Assembly (NCBI GenBank): GCA_036429605.1
Contig: JAVFKD010000016.1
Location: 3,472,001-3,536,000 of the forward strand
Source: Cladobotryum mycophilum
Taxonomy: Eukaryota; Ascomycota; Sordariomycetes; Hypocreales; Hypocreaceae
Length of the DNA stretch: 64,000 bases
Reading direction: 5' to 3'
A model generated the notes under the pieces. The model searched no databases, was not told the DNA's origin, and worked only from the letters and a program-made list of their open reading frames with translations. Positions 35,964-47,554 of the stretch are shown here, piece by piece (the first letter of the stretch is position 1; every line of letters starts with the position of its first letter). The position numbers and the translations under genes were made by a program.

Positions 35964-36680
35964 CTACATGTTTGCAAGCACGGCGGGCAGCTGGCCCATA
36001 CCCTCCAAAAACACATCAAACTCTGCCTTTAGTTTATCTACATCCTCATCAATATCATCAGTCCATCTATGGATGTAAATCGTCTTCAGCCCACATTTTT
36101 GAGCCCCTCGCAAATCGTATGCATGCGCCGCAACCAAGACCACTTCTTCTGGCTTCAGTTTGACAAGCTGCAGTGCCTTGTTGTATGCATCTGGATTGGG
36201 TTTGTAACAGCCCAGCAATTGGCTGGAAAACAACATGTTGAAGCTCAACCCCGAAGAGCGGGTTAGGTCGAGCTGCAGACGAGTCGTACCGTTGGCGTGA
36301 ACGAAAACTTCGAGACCAAGATCTTCCCTCACGCTGCGGATTGCTTTTGGGACTTCTGGCCAGACGGGCTGAGAGTGCCACGCCTTAATTAATCGCTTTT
36401 TGGCATCGGCATCAAAGTGAGATTTGTAATCTGGCGACTGATCGAGTAGGCGCTCGAGGGTGCGCACAAGTGTAATATCAATGTCCTCGGGCTCAAGATT
36501 TTGCCGGACGCGCCCGTCGTTTTCGATGAAGTACTGTCTGCGCCATTCAAGAGCCAGCTTGGAAGCTTCGGTGTTGGGGATTGTAGAGGGCAAAGATTGG
36601 ACCACGCTGGTGTGCCAGTCGAGACATGTGCCCATGAAGTCAAAGAAGACTGCTTTAATCTTGGTTTGTTGGAGAGACAT
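35964..36680 (-). CDS. HAD-family haloacid dehalogenase type II-like hydrolase
   Basis: Single exon, 238 residues, with its ATG at 36678-36680. HAD motif I is KAVFFDFMGTCLDW, whose first Asp is the nucleophile. HANGTTRLQL occupies the motif II region (substrate-phosphate Thr/Ser, here NGT), and CYKPNPDAYNKAL gives the motif III Lys. VLVAAHAYDLRGAQKCGLKTIYIHR matches motif IV of type II 2-haloacid dehalogenases. Such enzymes hydrolyse 2-haloacids or other small esters; the natural fungal substrate is unknown. No signal peptide; cytosolic. Confidence 0.88.
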   Translation of the reverse strand: MSLQQTKIKAVFFDFMGTCLDWHTSVVQSLPSTIPNTEASKLALEWRRQYFIENDGRVRQNLEPEDIDITLVRTLERLLDQSPDYKSHFDADAKKRLIKAWHSQPVWPEVPKAIRSVREDLGLEVFVHANGTTRLQLDLTRSSGLSFNMLFSSQLLGCYKPNPDAYNKALQLVKLKPEEVVLVAAHAYDLRGAQKCGLKTIYIHRWTDDIDEDVDKLKAEFDVFLEGMGQLPAVLANM

Positions 36681-38425
36681 GGTAGATGTGGGCTGTTTGA
36701 TGGAGTATAAGACTGTTGTTCAAAGCAGCGAGATATTTTCTGACACTTGTCAGGCATGCTATTGACTTTTATAATTATGCATCTAGGCTTTTGGCAATCA
36801 TCTGTTTAGATGACATCGTAAATCTACGCCCACCTGATTATGTAAATCCATGAGAAGGATCCAAAAGGGCGCTGTCAAGATCACGCCCTTCAGCCAGGAA
36901 CCTGCCGAAGGATCATGTACAAATGCAAAGGCGAGAAATAACGCCACTTGAAGATCAAATCACGGGCCAAGTCGGGACTGTCAGAGAGCTCTTTGGCGCG
37001 CCTTTGCAGAGTCTTGATGCTAATTACAGGCTGCAGAACCCTGGTGTCAACACAGGGCTTCGATACAGCATTTCATTGCTGTTACGTTGGCCACCCACCT
37101 TATTCGTTTAAAATACCGGGGCAATAAATGGATGGCGCCGAGGCACTCATGGCTGTTGTACATGCCAAACTTTGCCAATGAGGCGAGAAAAGCAAAAAAA
37201 GAATAGCAACCATGATCTTTTCTCTGAGAATACAAGGACAGGATAGGTGAACTAGCTGCTCATTCCATGAATGTGGTGTTTATAGTGGCGCCGTGGTGGT
37301 TTGAACATCGAACGCAAATATTATGCAGTAAATTTGGGTCCTCCCTATAGGCAGAGTTGCATTTGATGGAATAATGTCTCTCCTGTATATTGATGAGGGG
37401 TTCAATGTGGGTTTATGCCGAGTAGCAAAAGTCTTACATGCAATCGCTTTGGAGAAGCAAAGGCACATCTCAGGCTCTCAGCCCTCGCAAACATGCAAGA
37501 CAAAGGACTTGTACAAGGCAGCGGGCGCAAATGAAGAGTAAGCGCGTAGACGGCAAACCCAAGATACCGACAGGTGAACCTCACTGCTGGAAAATATAAC
37601 AAACACCAACCTCCCGTCCACTGTGCTGACATCCAAATCCATGGATGTATTATCCGCATCTAGTTAGCAACACACCACAGTGACGACTTACCTCGGGACA
37701 CGTTTGGCGGCAACAAGAGGTCGAGACATTAGCGGCCGCCTAGACCTTGAATGGGCTCGCCTACATCGCTCCGAGATCGATGGGCCAAGACCTTGGGAAT
37801 CTTTTTCATCTCATTTGTCCGCTTATTTCGGAACTGAGGCCGAGAGCCGCCGGCAATTGCAAGCTTCCAGGTTATCAATCATTTATCCAGATATCAATCT
37901 TTTCGCGGATGATGTAAGAGAAGACTGGGGATGCTTTATATGCAATCATTAGCAGCATATGGATAGCCCCATCCTCACAGGGAATTTCACATTGTCAAGC
38001 CAAACGAGAGTTGGGACGAGATCGAGAATTTGCATTGGAGCAAGGGAGTTGACGCAAGGAGACCGATATCAGAATCGTTGGGGGGAAACAAGGGAGAAAC
38101 GGCGACAAAATCTGCCGGAACAGGGGACGATCTAGTCCGTGCGTTTAAAAAGGAAGCTCGCGACAATGTTACCGCATTGTACCTTTGTAAATGCAACCAT
38201 TGGTGAGATTTTAGCTCATAAGGCGCGATCCAGAGTACCAGGGGGGAATGTTCACCGCGATACTACCCCAGTGTGATGTTTGTTTATCTACCATTTGGAT
38301 GAAAAGACAAGGAGGGGCCAACAAATTTTGTTCAAATATCCCCTCTTCGCTCGTCCTGCTGGATGATCTTGACCTCAATCTTTCTTCATACGCGTTGCTC
38401 CCGCTTATGAGCCGTAATTAACGCA
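36681..38425. other. Intergenic region, no supported gene
   Basis: About 1.7 kb. An open frame at 37680-37952 begins with GTG, has no homology that I recognise and ends without clear coding bias. The CTCGTCCTGC-rich stretch near 38345-38400 is probably the sedolisin leader. Confidence 0.4.
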
Positions 38426-40235
38426 ATGCTTCTTCGTCTTTTTGCTCTGTCCACCGTCGCCTCGGCCTTTGTGGTCGTCGACAAGGTCGCTACTATTCCA
38501 GGAGGCTGGAAGGAGATTCGTCAGGGTGCACCCGACGATCACGTCCTGTTAAACATTGCCCTTCGCCAGCAGAGCTCCGACATCCTCGAGCAACGCGTGA
38601 TCGACATTTCCACTCCCGGTAACCCCTCCTACGGCAAACATCTTGGACGCGATGAAGTCCGCAGCTTGACCGCACCAAGCTCCGAGGCGGTTTCAGAGGT
38701 CACTGCTTGGCTTAAGAAGAACGGAGTTTCATCCGTCGAAGTGAACAATGACTGGATCAAGTTTGGCACCACCGTCAAGAATGCCAACGCGCTGCTTAAT
38801 ACCCGCTTCGCATGGTACGATCACAGCCCTGAAGACGGGCGCTATGCCTCGTCAACAAAGTTGCGCACACTGTCGTACAGCTTGCCAGACGAATTGGTGC
38901 AGCACATCGACATGGTGCAACCTACAACTCGATTCGGCAGAATCGGCAGTGATACCTCGCGCGTGTTTACTTCTGTCAAGTATGCAGACGAGCTCGAGAT
39001 GGCCGCAGACAGTGCAAACACCCGCGTGCCTGTTACGCCTGATCTCCTAAAGTCCCTCTATGGGATTAATTACACAGCCAAGGCATCCGGCAATCTCGTA
39101 GCTGTGGCTTCGTTCCTGGAGGAGTATGCGCGCTATAGCGATTTGGATCTGTTCAAGCAGAAGTATGTGCCGCAAGCCGCGGGTCAATCTTTTGATGTTG
39201 AGCTCATCAATGGTGGCAAGAATGATCAAAACAGCAGTGAAGACAGCGGTACGTTTTTTACCCAACTCAAAATGACAATCTTTTTCTCGCCACAATGCTA
39301 ACGGAGTCACGACATTAGGCGAGGCCAACCTCGATGTCCAGACTGTTCTTGGTATCTCGCATCCCATCCCGCTTCTCCAGTACAGCACGGGAGGCTACGG
39401 ACCCGCGGCTCCCGGAGCAGACCCAACGGGTAACGAGCCCTATCTGGAGTTCTTGCAGCACTTGTCCGCCGTCGACGATGACAAGCTCCCCTCTGTCCTC
39501 TCTGTTTCGTACGGTGAGGGCGAGGACAGTGTGCCACGAGACTTTGCCTACAAGATCTGCAACCAGTTTTTGCAGCTCGGCGCGCGAGGTGTTTCTGTAA
39601 TTTTCGCGTCTGGCGATGGTGGTCCGGGTGGTTCATGCAAGCGCCTCGCTGATAACTCGACTTACTTGTCTGGCATCTTCCCCGGCAGCTGTCCTTGGGT
39701 GACCGCCGTTGGTGCCACCAACAGGACAAATCCCGAGACCGTAGCTACTTTCTCTGGTGGAGGCTTTAGCACAGTCTATCCTGCCCCCATCTGGCAGAGG
39801 AATGCCGTGGACGGATTCTTGAACACTCTTGGCAACAAGTACAACGGCTACTTCAACCGATATGGCCGCGCCATCCCCGACGTATCGGCCCAGGGTGTCG
39901 ACTTTGCCATCTTCGACAAAGGCAATTTGTCCTTGATCGGCGGTACCAGTGCCTCTGTGCCCGCCTTCTCTGGTATTGTCGCCCTGCTCAATGCCGCCCG
40001 AAAGGAGGCGGGCCTGCCTCGTCTAGGCTTCCTCAACCCCTGGTTGTATTGGAACCACAATGCCTTTACAGATATTACCCACGGCGCTTCCAGGGGTTGC
40101 TTGAAGAACCCCGTGTTTGCACCTAACGGAGTTAGCTGGGAGGCTGTGAGTGGCTGGGATCCTGCTACTGGCCTTGGTACTCCCAAGTTTGCAGAGTTGC
40201 TAAAGGCTGCTGCCCCCGGTGTGGAGAATAAGTAA
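38426..40235 (+). CDS. Sedolisin-family serine-carboxyl peptidase (S53, tripeptidyl-peptidase-like)
   Basis: Exons 38426-39248 and 39319-40235; 579 residues. A signal peptide (MLLRLFALSTVASAFV) is followed by a pro-kumamolisin activation domain (NPSYGKHLGRDEVRSLTAPS, then FAWYDH). The mature domain has GEANLDVQT, holding the catalytic Glu and Asp, FASGDGGPGG with the oxyanion Asp, and GGTSASVPAFSG with the catalytic Ser. It ends with GWDPATGLGTP, the usual Ca-binding C-terminal region. Length and motif order match secreted fungal tripeptidyl peptidases that work at acid pH on exogenous protein. The intron falls inside the catalytic Glu motif, phase 1. All active residues are present, so it should be active. 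Confidence 0.93.
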
Positions 40236-40791
40236 TCTCTTTTATAACTTGTTATGACATATCGTACCGTTTCGTACGATCTCTAATGGATAAACGAGAA
40301 AAGATGGATTTATGCTGGTAGATAGATAGATGGAAGTAAACCTTGAATAAACATCCTCATTGGAAGTCTTCAGCATCCTCTCAACCACCCTCGTAAGAAG
40401 TGGAGGCAAGCACATCCTCAAATCCTACAAACCGTTCAGCCAACGGATGAGGAGCTGAATCGCTCACATCCGGTTATGTGAGAGGCAGTAAACAGGAACG
40501 GACTCGTCGCTGGTACTATTTTGGTATCTCTACTAGAGCTGGTTCCTTTAGATGTCCAATGTCTACTCAGACAGATAGCGATGCATAGACCTACCTAATT
40601 GGACGTCTTGTAAAGAGATAAAACCTGATCTGGCTGATACACGTTAGTCAAGAGACAATGAATTGGATTGAATCTGAACGATAAATTGCAGGGTAATCAT
40701 AATTTAGTTTCCAAATCTAGATTCAGGTGGAATACACCATAGCTATCTAATTTTACGGTATTCCAACACCAACACAAGCACCATCTCAACT
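40236..40791. other. Convergent 3' intergenic region
   Basis: Between the sedolisin gene (plus) and the PAN-domain gene (minus). No coding sequence, RNA gene or repeat seen. Confidence 0.4.
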
Positions 40792-42898
40792 TTACCAGGT
40801 CCTCTCAGTGTTTCCAGAGTCGGTAATGTCCTCGTCCTTGTAGTCCGCCAAACTCCTGGTCAGTGGCGTGAGCGAATCGCACAGCGCATTCCTCTTCATC
40901 TGCGGTCCGTTGCCATCCTTGTCTATGCTCGGGTGGAAGTTGCATCCGCTGGGGCCCATCCAGTTGGCACCGGCACAGTAGGGATCTTGGCCACAGGCCT
41001 GGGCGCATTCGGCCAAGCTCTTGATTGTCGGGATGTTCTTGATGGTTTCCTTGGAGCTGTGCCAGCAGTGCTTGCAGCTCAGGCGCATCTGATCGCCGCC
41101 CGCAACAATGAGAGCGCCGTGGTCTGCGTCGCAACGCGCCGAGTCGGCGGGCAGAGGCTCGTTCTTGTCCTTGCCGTCGCAGCCGGCCTTCTTGCAGGAC
41201 GAGCAGGCACCGGCGCAGCCGAGAGAATGGGCGCTGAGGAAGGCGTCGGCGGAAATGGATGCTTGCTCGGCGCTGGTGCCGTAGAAGCAGTTCTTGGTGC
41301 GTGGCTCGTAGTCTACGCTGCGGCACTCGGGCATCACGGCGCAGGCTGTCATGCATGCCTCGTAATTATCGCGTCTGTCGATCTTGAGGTACGTGGTGCC
41401 GTGACGCTTGCTGCAAGACATCAAGAAGTTCTGTATGATTCACAGTCAGTTTACACAATGTTTGCACCAACTCAAGATCAAATATGGGAACTGACCTCTC
41501 CGGAAAGTCCAACGTAAAGCTGGCCATGTGCCTGGGGGCATTCAGTAGAGCAAAGCTTGGACTTTGTCAACTCCGCCTTCTTGGTAGGAGGGTGCGTGAC
41601 GAAGGCGTGGTGAACTCTATCAGCGCTGGTGGTGGAAAAGCCAGCGTTTCCATACATTCGGCAATTATCCTTGGGAACCTTGCTATCATATGCGATACTA
41701 GTTTTATCGTTGTCAGCAATGAGAGCGCCAATGGATGAACTGAGAGTTTTTATTCCTTACCTCTTGCATTCCTTGTTGGCAACGCACTGGTCGAGGCAGT
41801 TCTTGTAGCTTGATGCAGTTCCTTGGTCGACAACGGTTGCAGCATTGGTATCGGCGCAGCACTGTAAATAGAACCAAGTGCCGTCAGAGCCCTCAAAGAT
41901 CTTGTTATCATCTAATCATAATGTGTTAGCAAGTGCGTTCATTCCAGGTTAATGATTCTCCCTGCATGACAGGGCTATGAGACGTACTGGCTGGGCAATC
42001 TACGCTCGTAGTGATCTCTGGGTTCTCGTTGATCTTCGTCGCCCGCACATCGGGACAGGCGACGGGATACCAAGCATCTCCTTCGGTCCAGGCAGCGAGT
42101 TCGGCCGGGTTCTTCTTAAAGTTGCAAGTGTTCGTGGAGCGAGTGAAATCACAGCTGTAGCACTCTGGGTCTTTGGCGCAGCGATCGGCACACTCTTTCA
42201 ATGAGGGGCAAGACTCCTGTTTCCAATGAGTAAACTTGTGTCCAGTGTTGCAATTCAGCTCGTATGTGATGCCATTACTAAGTTCTGGCGTTAGCAATCT
42301 GTACCCTGAGCCTCAAGAAACTCGCTCCTTACGTTGTGTATCTCTTCTTCTCGTCTCCTGGACAAGTGTATTGAGAAGGGTCGGTGCCGCCGCCGCCAGC
42401 TCCACCGCTACCACCAGTGCCACCACCACCCCCGCCTGTGATGGGCTTCTGAGAGTCATCAACTGGTTTTGTAGTGTCGACTGGAGTCACTGGCTTTGGA
42501 GCATCTCCAAGCAAGTACCAGGTTGCGAGCTTCGCATTGGCAAAAGTATTGCCAGCCTTCTTCAGGCCACACTTTTTGCCATTGTCCAAGAGCGTACTGT
42601 GAACGCACTGAGAGTTCGCCGCGCACCTCTCGGCACACTCTTGGAAGCCAGTAGTCGGCTGCTCAGGCTCAAGGGGCATGCCCACAATGCCTGAACCGCA
42701 CATTAACTTGTATTGCTTGGTGCCGCTAGAACCAGAGATGTTAGCTAGATGCTAAGTCCAAAGTTCGACAGAAAGGAGGACATACGCAATGATGGTCTGC
42801 CCATCGTCGTCAGGGCAGGCATATTGACGGGCGGCAGCAAGGCCGGCCCATTCGGTCACGACCAGTATGGACGCAACTGAGAGAAGAGCACCTTTCAT
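40792..42898 (-). CDS. Secreted multi-PAN/Apple-like cysteine-rich protein
   Basis: Six exons: 42898-42786, 42725-42333, 42277-41988, 41911-41761, 41697-41496, 41430-40792; 595 residues with consistent phases. Signal peptide MKGALLSVASILVVTEWAGLAAA. At least four repeated Cys modules follow the PAN/Apple pattern C-x-x-C...C: FQECAERCAANSQC, LKECADRCAKDPECYSC, YKNCLDQCVANKEC, YEACMTACAVMPEC and LAECAQACGQDPYC. A Gly-rich linker (GGGGGGTGGSGGAGGGG) separates the first two. PAN/Apple modules mediate protein or carbohydrate binding in secreted fungal proteins; no catalytic domain is visible. It lies among other secreted-protein genes. Extracellular function is inferred. Confidence 0.82.
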
Positions 42899-43629
42899 GA
42901 TGACGGTTGCAAGATGTTCGGGACTTGCTTGGGAGGAGTTTGCTGTGGGATATGATGAGGAGAAGGTTGGAACAGAGAGCTAGTTGAGAATTCCTCGACT
43001 TTAAAGCAAAGTCTTGGGCCATGGGCTGATCCCATGTAGACTGGTAGAGAGGTCGTCGGAAAAGAGTCGGCCACGGCATTTGCTTCCAACCGGCCATTCT
43101 GATCGAGAGCGTCGCATCTGATGCGGGGACGCAAAGGCCAGCAGGATATGACGTTACCCTTCACACCATGAAATTCGCCTCATGGGCGAGGATTGGATCT
43201 CAGGCAGCAGGGGGTAGGATAAGTTGTCTCGTCCTTTCGGGTTGAAGACGGGACATTTTGGGAGTCTAGAACGACTTACTCAGATACTGCAGAAGCTGCA
43301 AGGGTCCAGCTTTCAGCTCTCATCCGACTGCCAAGTTTCTGCAAGCAACATGTCATAAGTTGACAACGCACCTTGATGCCAGTCGTTTCTCCGAACACAT
43401 CCCGACGACAAGCCAACTTCAAATGCTGATCTTGCGGTGGAAACTTATTACCGCCCTCTTCATCCGACTCTAATATAGAGTCACAATTCACCTCCTCCAT
43501 TCATTTCTCTCCAACTCTTCACTCACTACTTGACGAAATTTTTTCTCTGCGTCTATCCTCCCAGTCTGAGGTTTCAGCCATAATATTACCCTCTCATCTT
43601 TACAATACCATTTTCTATCGACCTCCAGG
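42899..43629. promoter_or_regulatory. Divergent intergenic region, PAN-protein gene / glycine-rich secreted protein gene
   Basis: About 730 bases between divergent starts; no coding sequence recognised. The leader before 43630 is pyrimidine-rich (TTCATTTCTCTCCAACTCTTC). Confidence 0.35.
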
Positions 43630-43953
43630 ATGAAACTCTCGTTTGTCGGTCTCGTGGCTGTCATCGCCTTATCTAGCCAGTCTACAGCCTTCTTCTTCTT
43701 CCCTCTACGTAGAGTCATTAGACCTTGGTGGGTTTTGGGAGGGGTTGGAGGAGGAGGAGGAGGAGGCGGCGGTGGTGGTGGAGGAGCACCATGCGCTGCG
43801 GCAGTCTGTCCCCAACAGAGTTGTCCAGTACCAGATTGTATTCCCGTCCAGGACCCAACGGTGGTGCATACTGCCGTTGAGGATTGCCTGAACAACGGTC
43901 TTCCGAATGCAAAGCTCAGCCAAGACGGAACTCAATACATATGTCTTCCATAA
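43630..43953 (+). CDS. Small secreted glycine-rich cysteine protein, paralogue 1 (FFFFPLR family)
   Basis: Single exon, 107 residues. A signal peptide (MKLSFVGLVAVIALSSQSTA) is followed at once by FFFFPLRRVIRPWW, a run of 13 Gly, and a compact C-terminal region with six Cys (PCAAAVCPQQSCPVPDC, VEDC, YICLP). The same order recurs in the gene at 45180-45494: signal peptide, FFFFPLR, Arg/Pro segment, poly-Gly, Cys-rich end closing DGxxxxC. I recognise no described domain. Size, secretion and Cys content fit effector-like or wall proteins, but no function is known. Confidence 0.75.
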   Translation: MKLSFVGLVAVIALSSQSTAFFFFPLRRVIRPWWVLGGVGGGGGGGGGGGGGAPCAAAVCPQQSCPVPDCIPVQDPTVVHTAVEDCLNNGLPNAKLSQDGTQYICLP

Positions 43954-45179
43954 CAACATTGACCACTGGAAGCAAATTCGACAACACGGCTCAATCTCAA
44001 CTTCATCTCCCGTCATCTGCGGCGCTTGAAGTTACACGGGGCAAAGGGGACAAAGGACGGGGGAACATAGGGAGTCAGAATAAGCCACCAATAAAGCAAT
44101 CAATAATTGATGGTTCTGCACCTAGGCATTGTTCGCGGTCTTGTTTACCATGCTGCATGTGTACGTGAATATTAGTAGCTCAACACTCTGTAGGATTTAC
44201 TCTCGTATAATTTTCATTTGAGAAAACCCATTGTCTTCCCCGCCCCCGCTCCGCCGCCCCCCTTCGTCCAACCGAACATGCAATCCATAATAATGCGGGG
44301 ATAGGCTTACAGCAACTATGCATAAGTATGATGTAGGTAAATGAATACGTATAGGCCGGAAGGGAGAAGGGGATGCACTGTCGTACAGACTATATCTCAA
44401 GCTATGTATGATCTCCATTGACGCACATATGCGCTCCCCCGGTTCCAGTACGCAAATGGCAAAGCTCAGAGGTTAACGGGACCTCAACTGCAAGGGCATA
44501 TGTGGAATAAACTCGCCCGTTTCTGCGGGGTCAAAGTCGGCTGGAGGTAACCTGCATACATACATGATTGAACCTGATTGAATAATAGGTCGGAATATCG
44601 GGTGCCAAGCAAACGCGGCACAATCAGCCACCGTCGCAACGCTGAATGAGAATGCAATGCTACGATGATGGTAAACAATGCATGGGAATGCTCAAATTGT
44701 ACGGCCTCACAATGACACATACTTCAGTTGTGGCTCATAAGTCTGCTTGGCGACACACGTAATATCGGACCTGCGCGCTTCTGAATTATTTACACATACC
44801 CTGGCCTATTGTTCGGTAGACTCTACAGAATGACTCGTCACCAACTACTCAGTCTTCGTGTTCGACTTTTCAGCTCGGTTTAGATCAGAGGCGATGCCAC
44901 ATTCGACGTCCCTGCCAACTGCATCGTGACGTGTCATGGAGTTTTCCTCTTGTCATTTGTCCAGCGGATGATAGTAATATCTTGAGCAGTCAGTTTTCGC
45001 CGGCAACACATGTTATTACTAAATCACCCTCCATGGCGCCCATACTAAGTGTAGCTATACTCTACTTCAACCCCTCATCTCTCTCCTCTTCCTGAAGAGC
45101 GAGGGCAACTTTCACTCTTTGTTTGATCATCGCGACAACTCAATCAACTCCATTGAAGCCCTCCTACACACATCCCATC
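43954..45179. other. Intergenic region between the two paralogous small secreted protein genes
   Basis: About 1.2 kb; no coding sequence or third paralogue found. No obvious long direct repeat marks the duplication. Confidence 0.4.
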
Positions 45180-45494
45180 ATGAGGTTCGTCCTTGCTAGC
45201 CTGTTGGCCGTTTCAATTTTCGTGGCATCAACCACAGGTTTCTTCTTCTTTCCTCTGAGAATCAGACGGCCCATCTTCAGACCTATTCCCATTGTTATCG
45301 GAGGCGGCGGCGGCGGCGGTGGTGGTGGTGGCAGCGGCACCAACAATTGTGCCATATGCCCTCCACCAACGAACCAAGCACCGAACTGCCCCAAGAACGC
45401 GGCCTTTGACAGGCGATCGAGGGATCTCGCATCATGCACAGGCGGACGAGTGGCATATTTCAACGCTGATGGATCGTTGAACGTGTGTCAATGA
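45180..45494 (+). CDS. Small secreted glycine-rich cysteine protein, paralogue 2 (FFFFPLR family)
   Basis: Single exon, 104 residues from the ATG at 45180. Signal peptide MRFVLASLLAVSIFVASTTG; then FFFFPLRIRRPIFRPIPIVI, a run of 11 Gly, and a tail with five Cys (NNCAICPPPTNQAPNC, ASCTGG, NVCQ). The FFFFPLR block and overall plan match the gene at 43630, while Cys spacing and the basic segment have diverged, so this is an old tandem duplication. A longer frame extends upstream, but this ATG places the signal peptide correctly. Function unknown. Confidence 0.75.
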   Translation: MRFVLASLLAVSIFVASTTGFFFFPLRIRRPIFRPIPIVIGGGGGGGGGGGSGTNNCAICPPPTNQAPNCPKNAAFDRRSRDLASCTGGRVAYFNADGSLNVCQ

Positions 45495-47554
45495 GCGTGC
45501 AATACAACGACCAAGTCACCGTCGAGGCCAAGCATCTTGCGACAATATTTATCCTTTGGCGATGAACCAAAGGGTTGGCGGGGACTGGAACTGAGGAGGA
45601 TATTGGATTCGAGATCAATTGCAGCGACTCTATGGAAGCATGGAACCAAGCTGTACTCAAACAAATGAATAAACAAGCAAGCAAGCAAGCAAGCAGACCA
45701 ACGCATGTAGATAGCGCAGAATGCCCTGTAGAAGAAACCACTACCACATCTCATTACTCCGATTCACAAACTTTGCTGTGCGTAAAAGGTGGAAAATGTT
45801 AAAAAGTTGTGTTCACGTCGCGTTCCTGTCTCTGATCAGACATGGCGAATCGGCGTGGTCCCAGAGACGGAGACTATAGACGGAAGCTATTCTAGCCTCC
45901 GTGCTCAATCTCAATTCCGTTATTACCTAGTAATTCCAAGCCAATGGGACGAGTCTCTTGCCGCTCTACGGAGTTGTCCGCGGCGCAGATTGTGGCGAGG
46001 CTTACTTATTACCCCTTACCCAATCACAGTGGTGACTTACATTAGCTCTGCAGCGCAAGCTAATCTTGTTGCAACGCCTTTTGCGGAGCGTGCATTCACA
46101 TGGAATGGATCCCAAGAAGAGCCTGTGGGTGGATGCTCAGGCCCCTCGGCGGTGCAACTTTGGGCTCCTCGGTCACGTTAACACCCAATATGTAGGTAAG
46201 CCGGGGGTCACAGCATGTAAAACCACGGAACTCGGGATGAAAACTTGTTTAATGTCGGGTCCTCGTTATGACCTTTGCTTTGGACGCAACAGTCACCGAA
46301 CCACCAACGCCATTTGCCAATGCGTTTCTTTTCGCTGTGCGCTCGCCACCCCATGCCCGAAGTTCCCCGCCTTGTCCTACCCCGGTCTAAGCGCTCATCC
46401 AACCGGTGTTGAAGATGATGCTCGCTGGCCTGCGCTCAACAGCGCTGACCCCCGGTCTGTCCCGTCTGCCACCGTTCTACCTCTATACTTGTAGGCACTT
46501 GTACCCAAGTCATGCAGCTCAAGTAACTGCCGGCTTCTTTCTCGCAAGTACTTGTATGCTCTGCAGACCCAGCCCGCTCACATCTACCCGGTCCAAGGGG
46601 AGCTCAACAGAACTTGTTACACAATGCTGGGTGCGCTGATCCCGTACTAATGTAAACCCCCACCCACCCCACGGCATAGCCGCAATCAATTGTTGCGGCT
46701 GTTAACTATGACTCCAAGAATGATCTCTGTTGTAACGGCACTAGCTTCATAGAAATTAAAATTAATATATATTACTAAAGGATTTAGAAAATAAAAATAA
46801 AAGGAGGTAAAGACAGTAAGGTTTAGGGATGCAGTGTTATTCAGCATATGGATACAGAACCTTGGAATACGAACGCAGCCGATGCTTGTGCCCCTCCAAC
46901 AACAACCGAAGATCTCCAATCAACGGCACACTGTTGCATACCGTATGTAGGCTTACTATCTAGTTGATCCATAGTTCTGCTTCAAGCCACATATGATCCC
47001 CACTAGGTATCATCGGATGGTCGGGTGCTGTCAAATAAGAACTTCCAAGGTTATTAATGATACCTAGAGGTGGGTCTGGCTAGGTAACGAGCTGTGCCTA
47101 GAACTCTGTTACATTTGTCTGGGAAACTTAATCCATGGAGAGTGATACCGCCATGACGACAACCTGTTTCGGCCTACCCTTTAGTGGGAGAGTTAGAAGA
47201 ATAACTCATGCTGAGTAAATTGATCCCCTGACTTGAACTGTAACAGGCTTTTGCTCAGCTTTGACCTGATCACTGCCAACATCAACCCCGCGGTCCGTCC
47301 GGGTTATCCGGGCATACCGGGTATGTTTCCACGGCTAAGATGAGTGACAGCTGATGGAACTGCACACGACAAAGTCTTGAACCTAGCAAATCTCCTCGGT
47401 GAACGACTAGATGAATTGAAAGCAAACTAATGTTTATTATAGTAAAGGAGTAGGTGGACTGAGTAGTCACGATAGTAATGAAGATTCTCGCATCAATAGC
47501 GCACTTCATCGCTCCATCTACCACGCCTTCAACTGTCGCAAGTCCGACCTTCCT
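45495..47554. other. Gene-poor region
   Basis: About 2 kb without a supported gene. It holds an AAGC-type tetranucleotide run (about 45675-45697) and an A/T-rich patch near 46740-46810. Open frames here lack motifs. Confidence 0.4.

Noticed and set aside
35964..36266. Plus-strand frames opposite the HAD gene
   Set aside because: The minus strand encodes an intact HAD hydrolase through this stretch.
37680..37952. Ninety-codon plus-strand frame
   Set aside because: Starts with GTG, no motif, isolated, and no intron structure to extend it.
45660..45700. AAGC run considered as a CRISPR-like or transposon end
   Set aside because: No spacers, no inverted partner and no target duplication; a simple tetranucleotide repeat.
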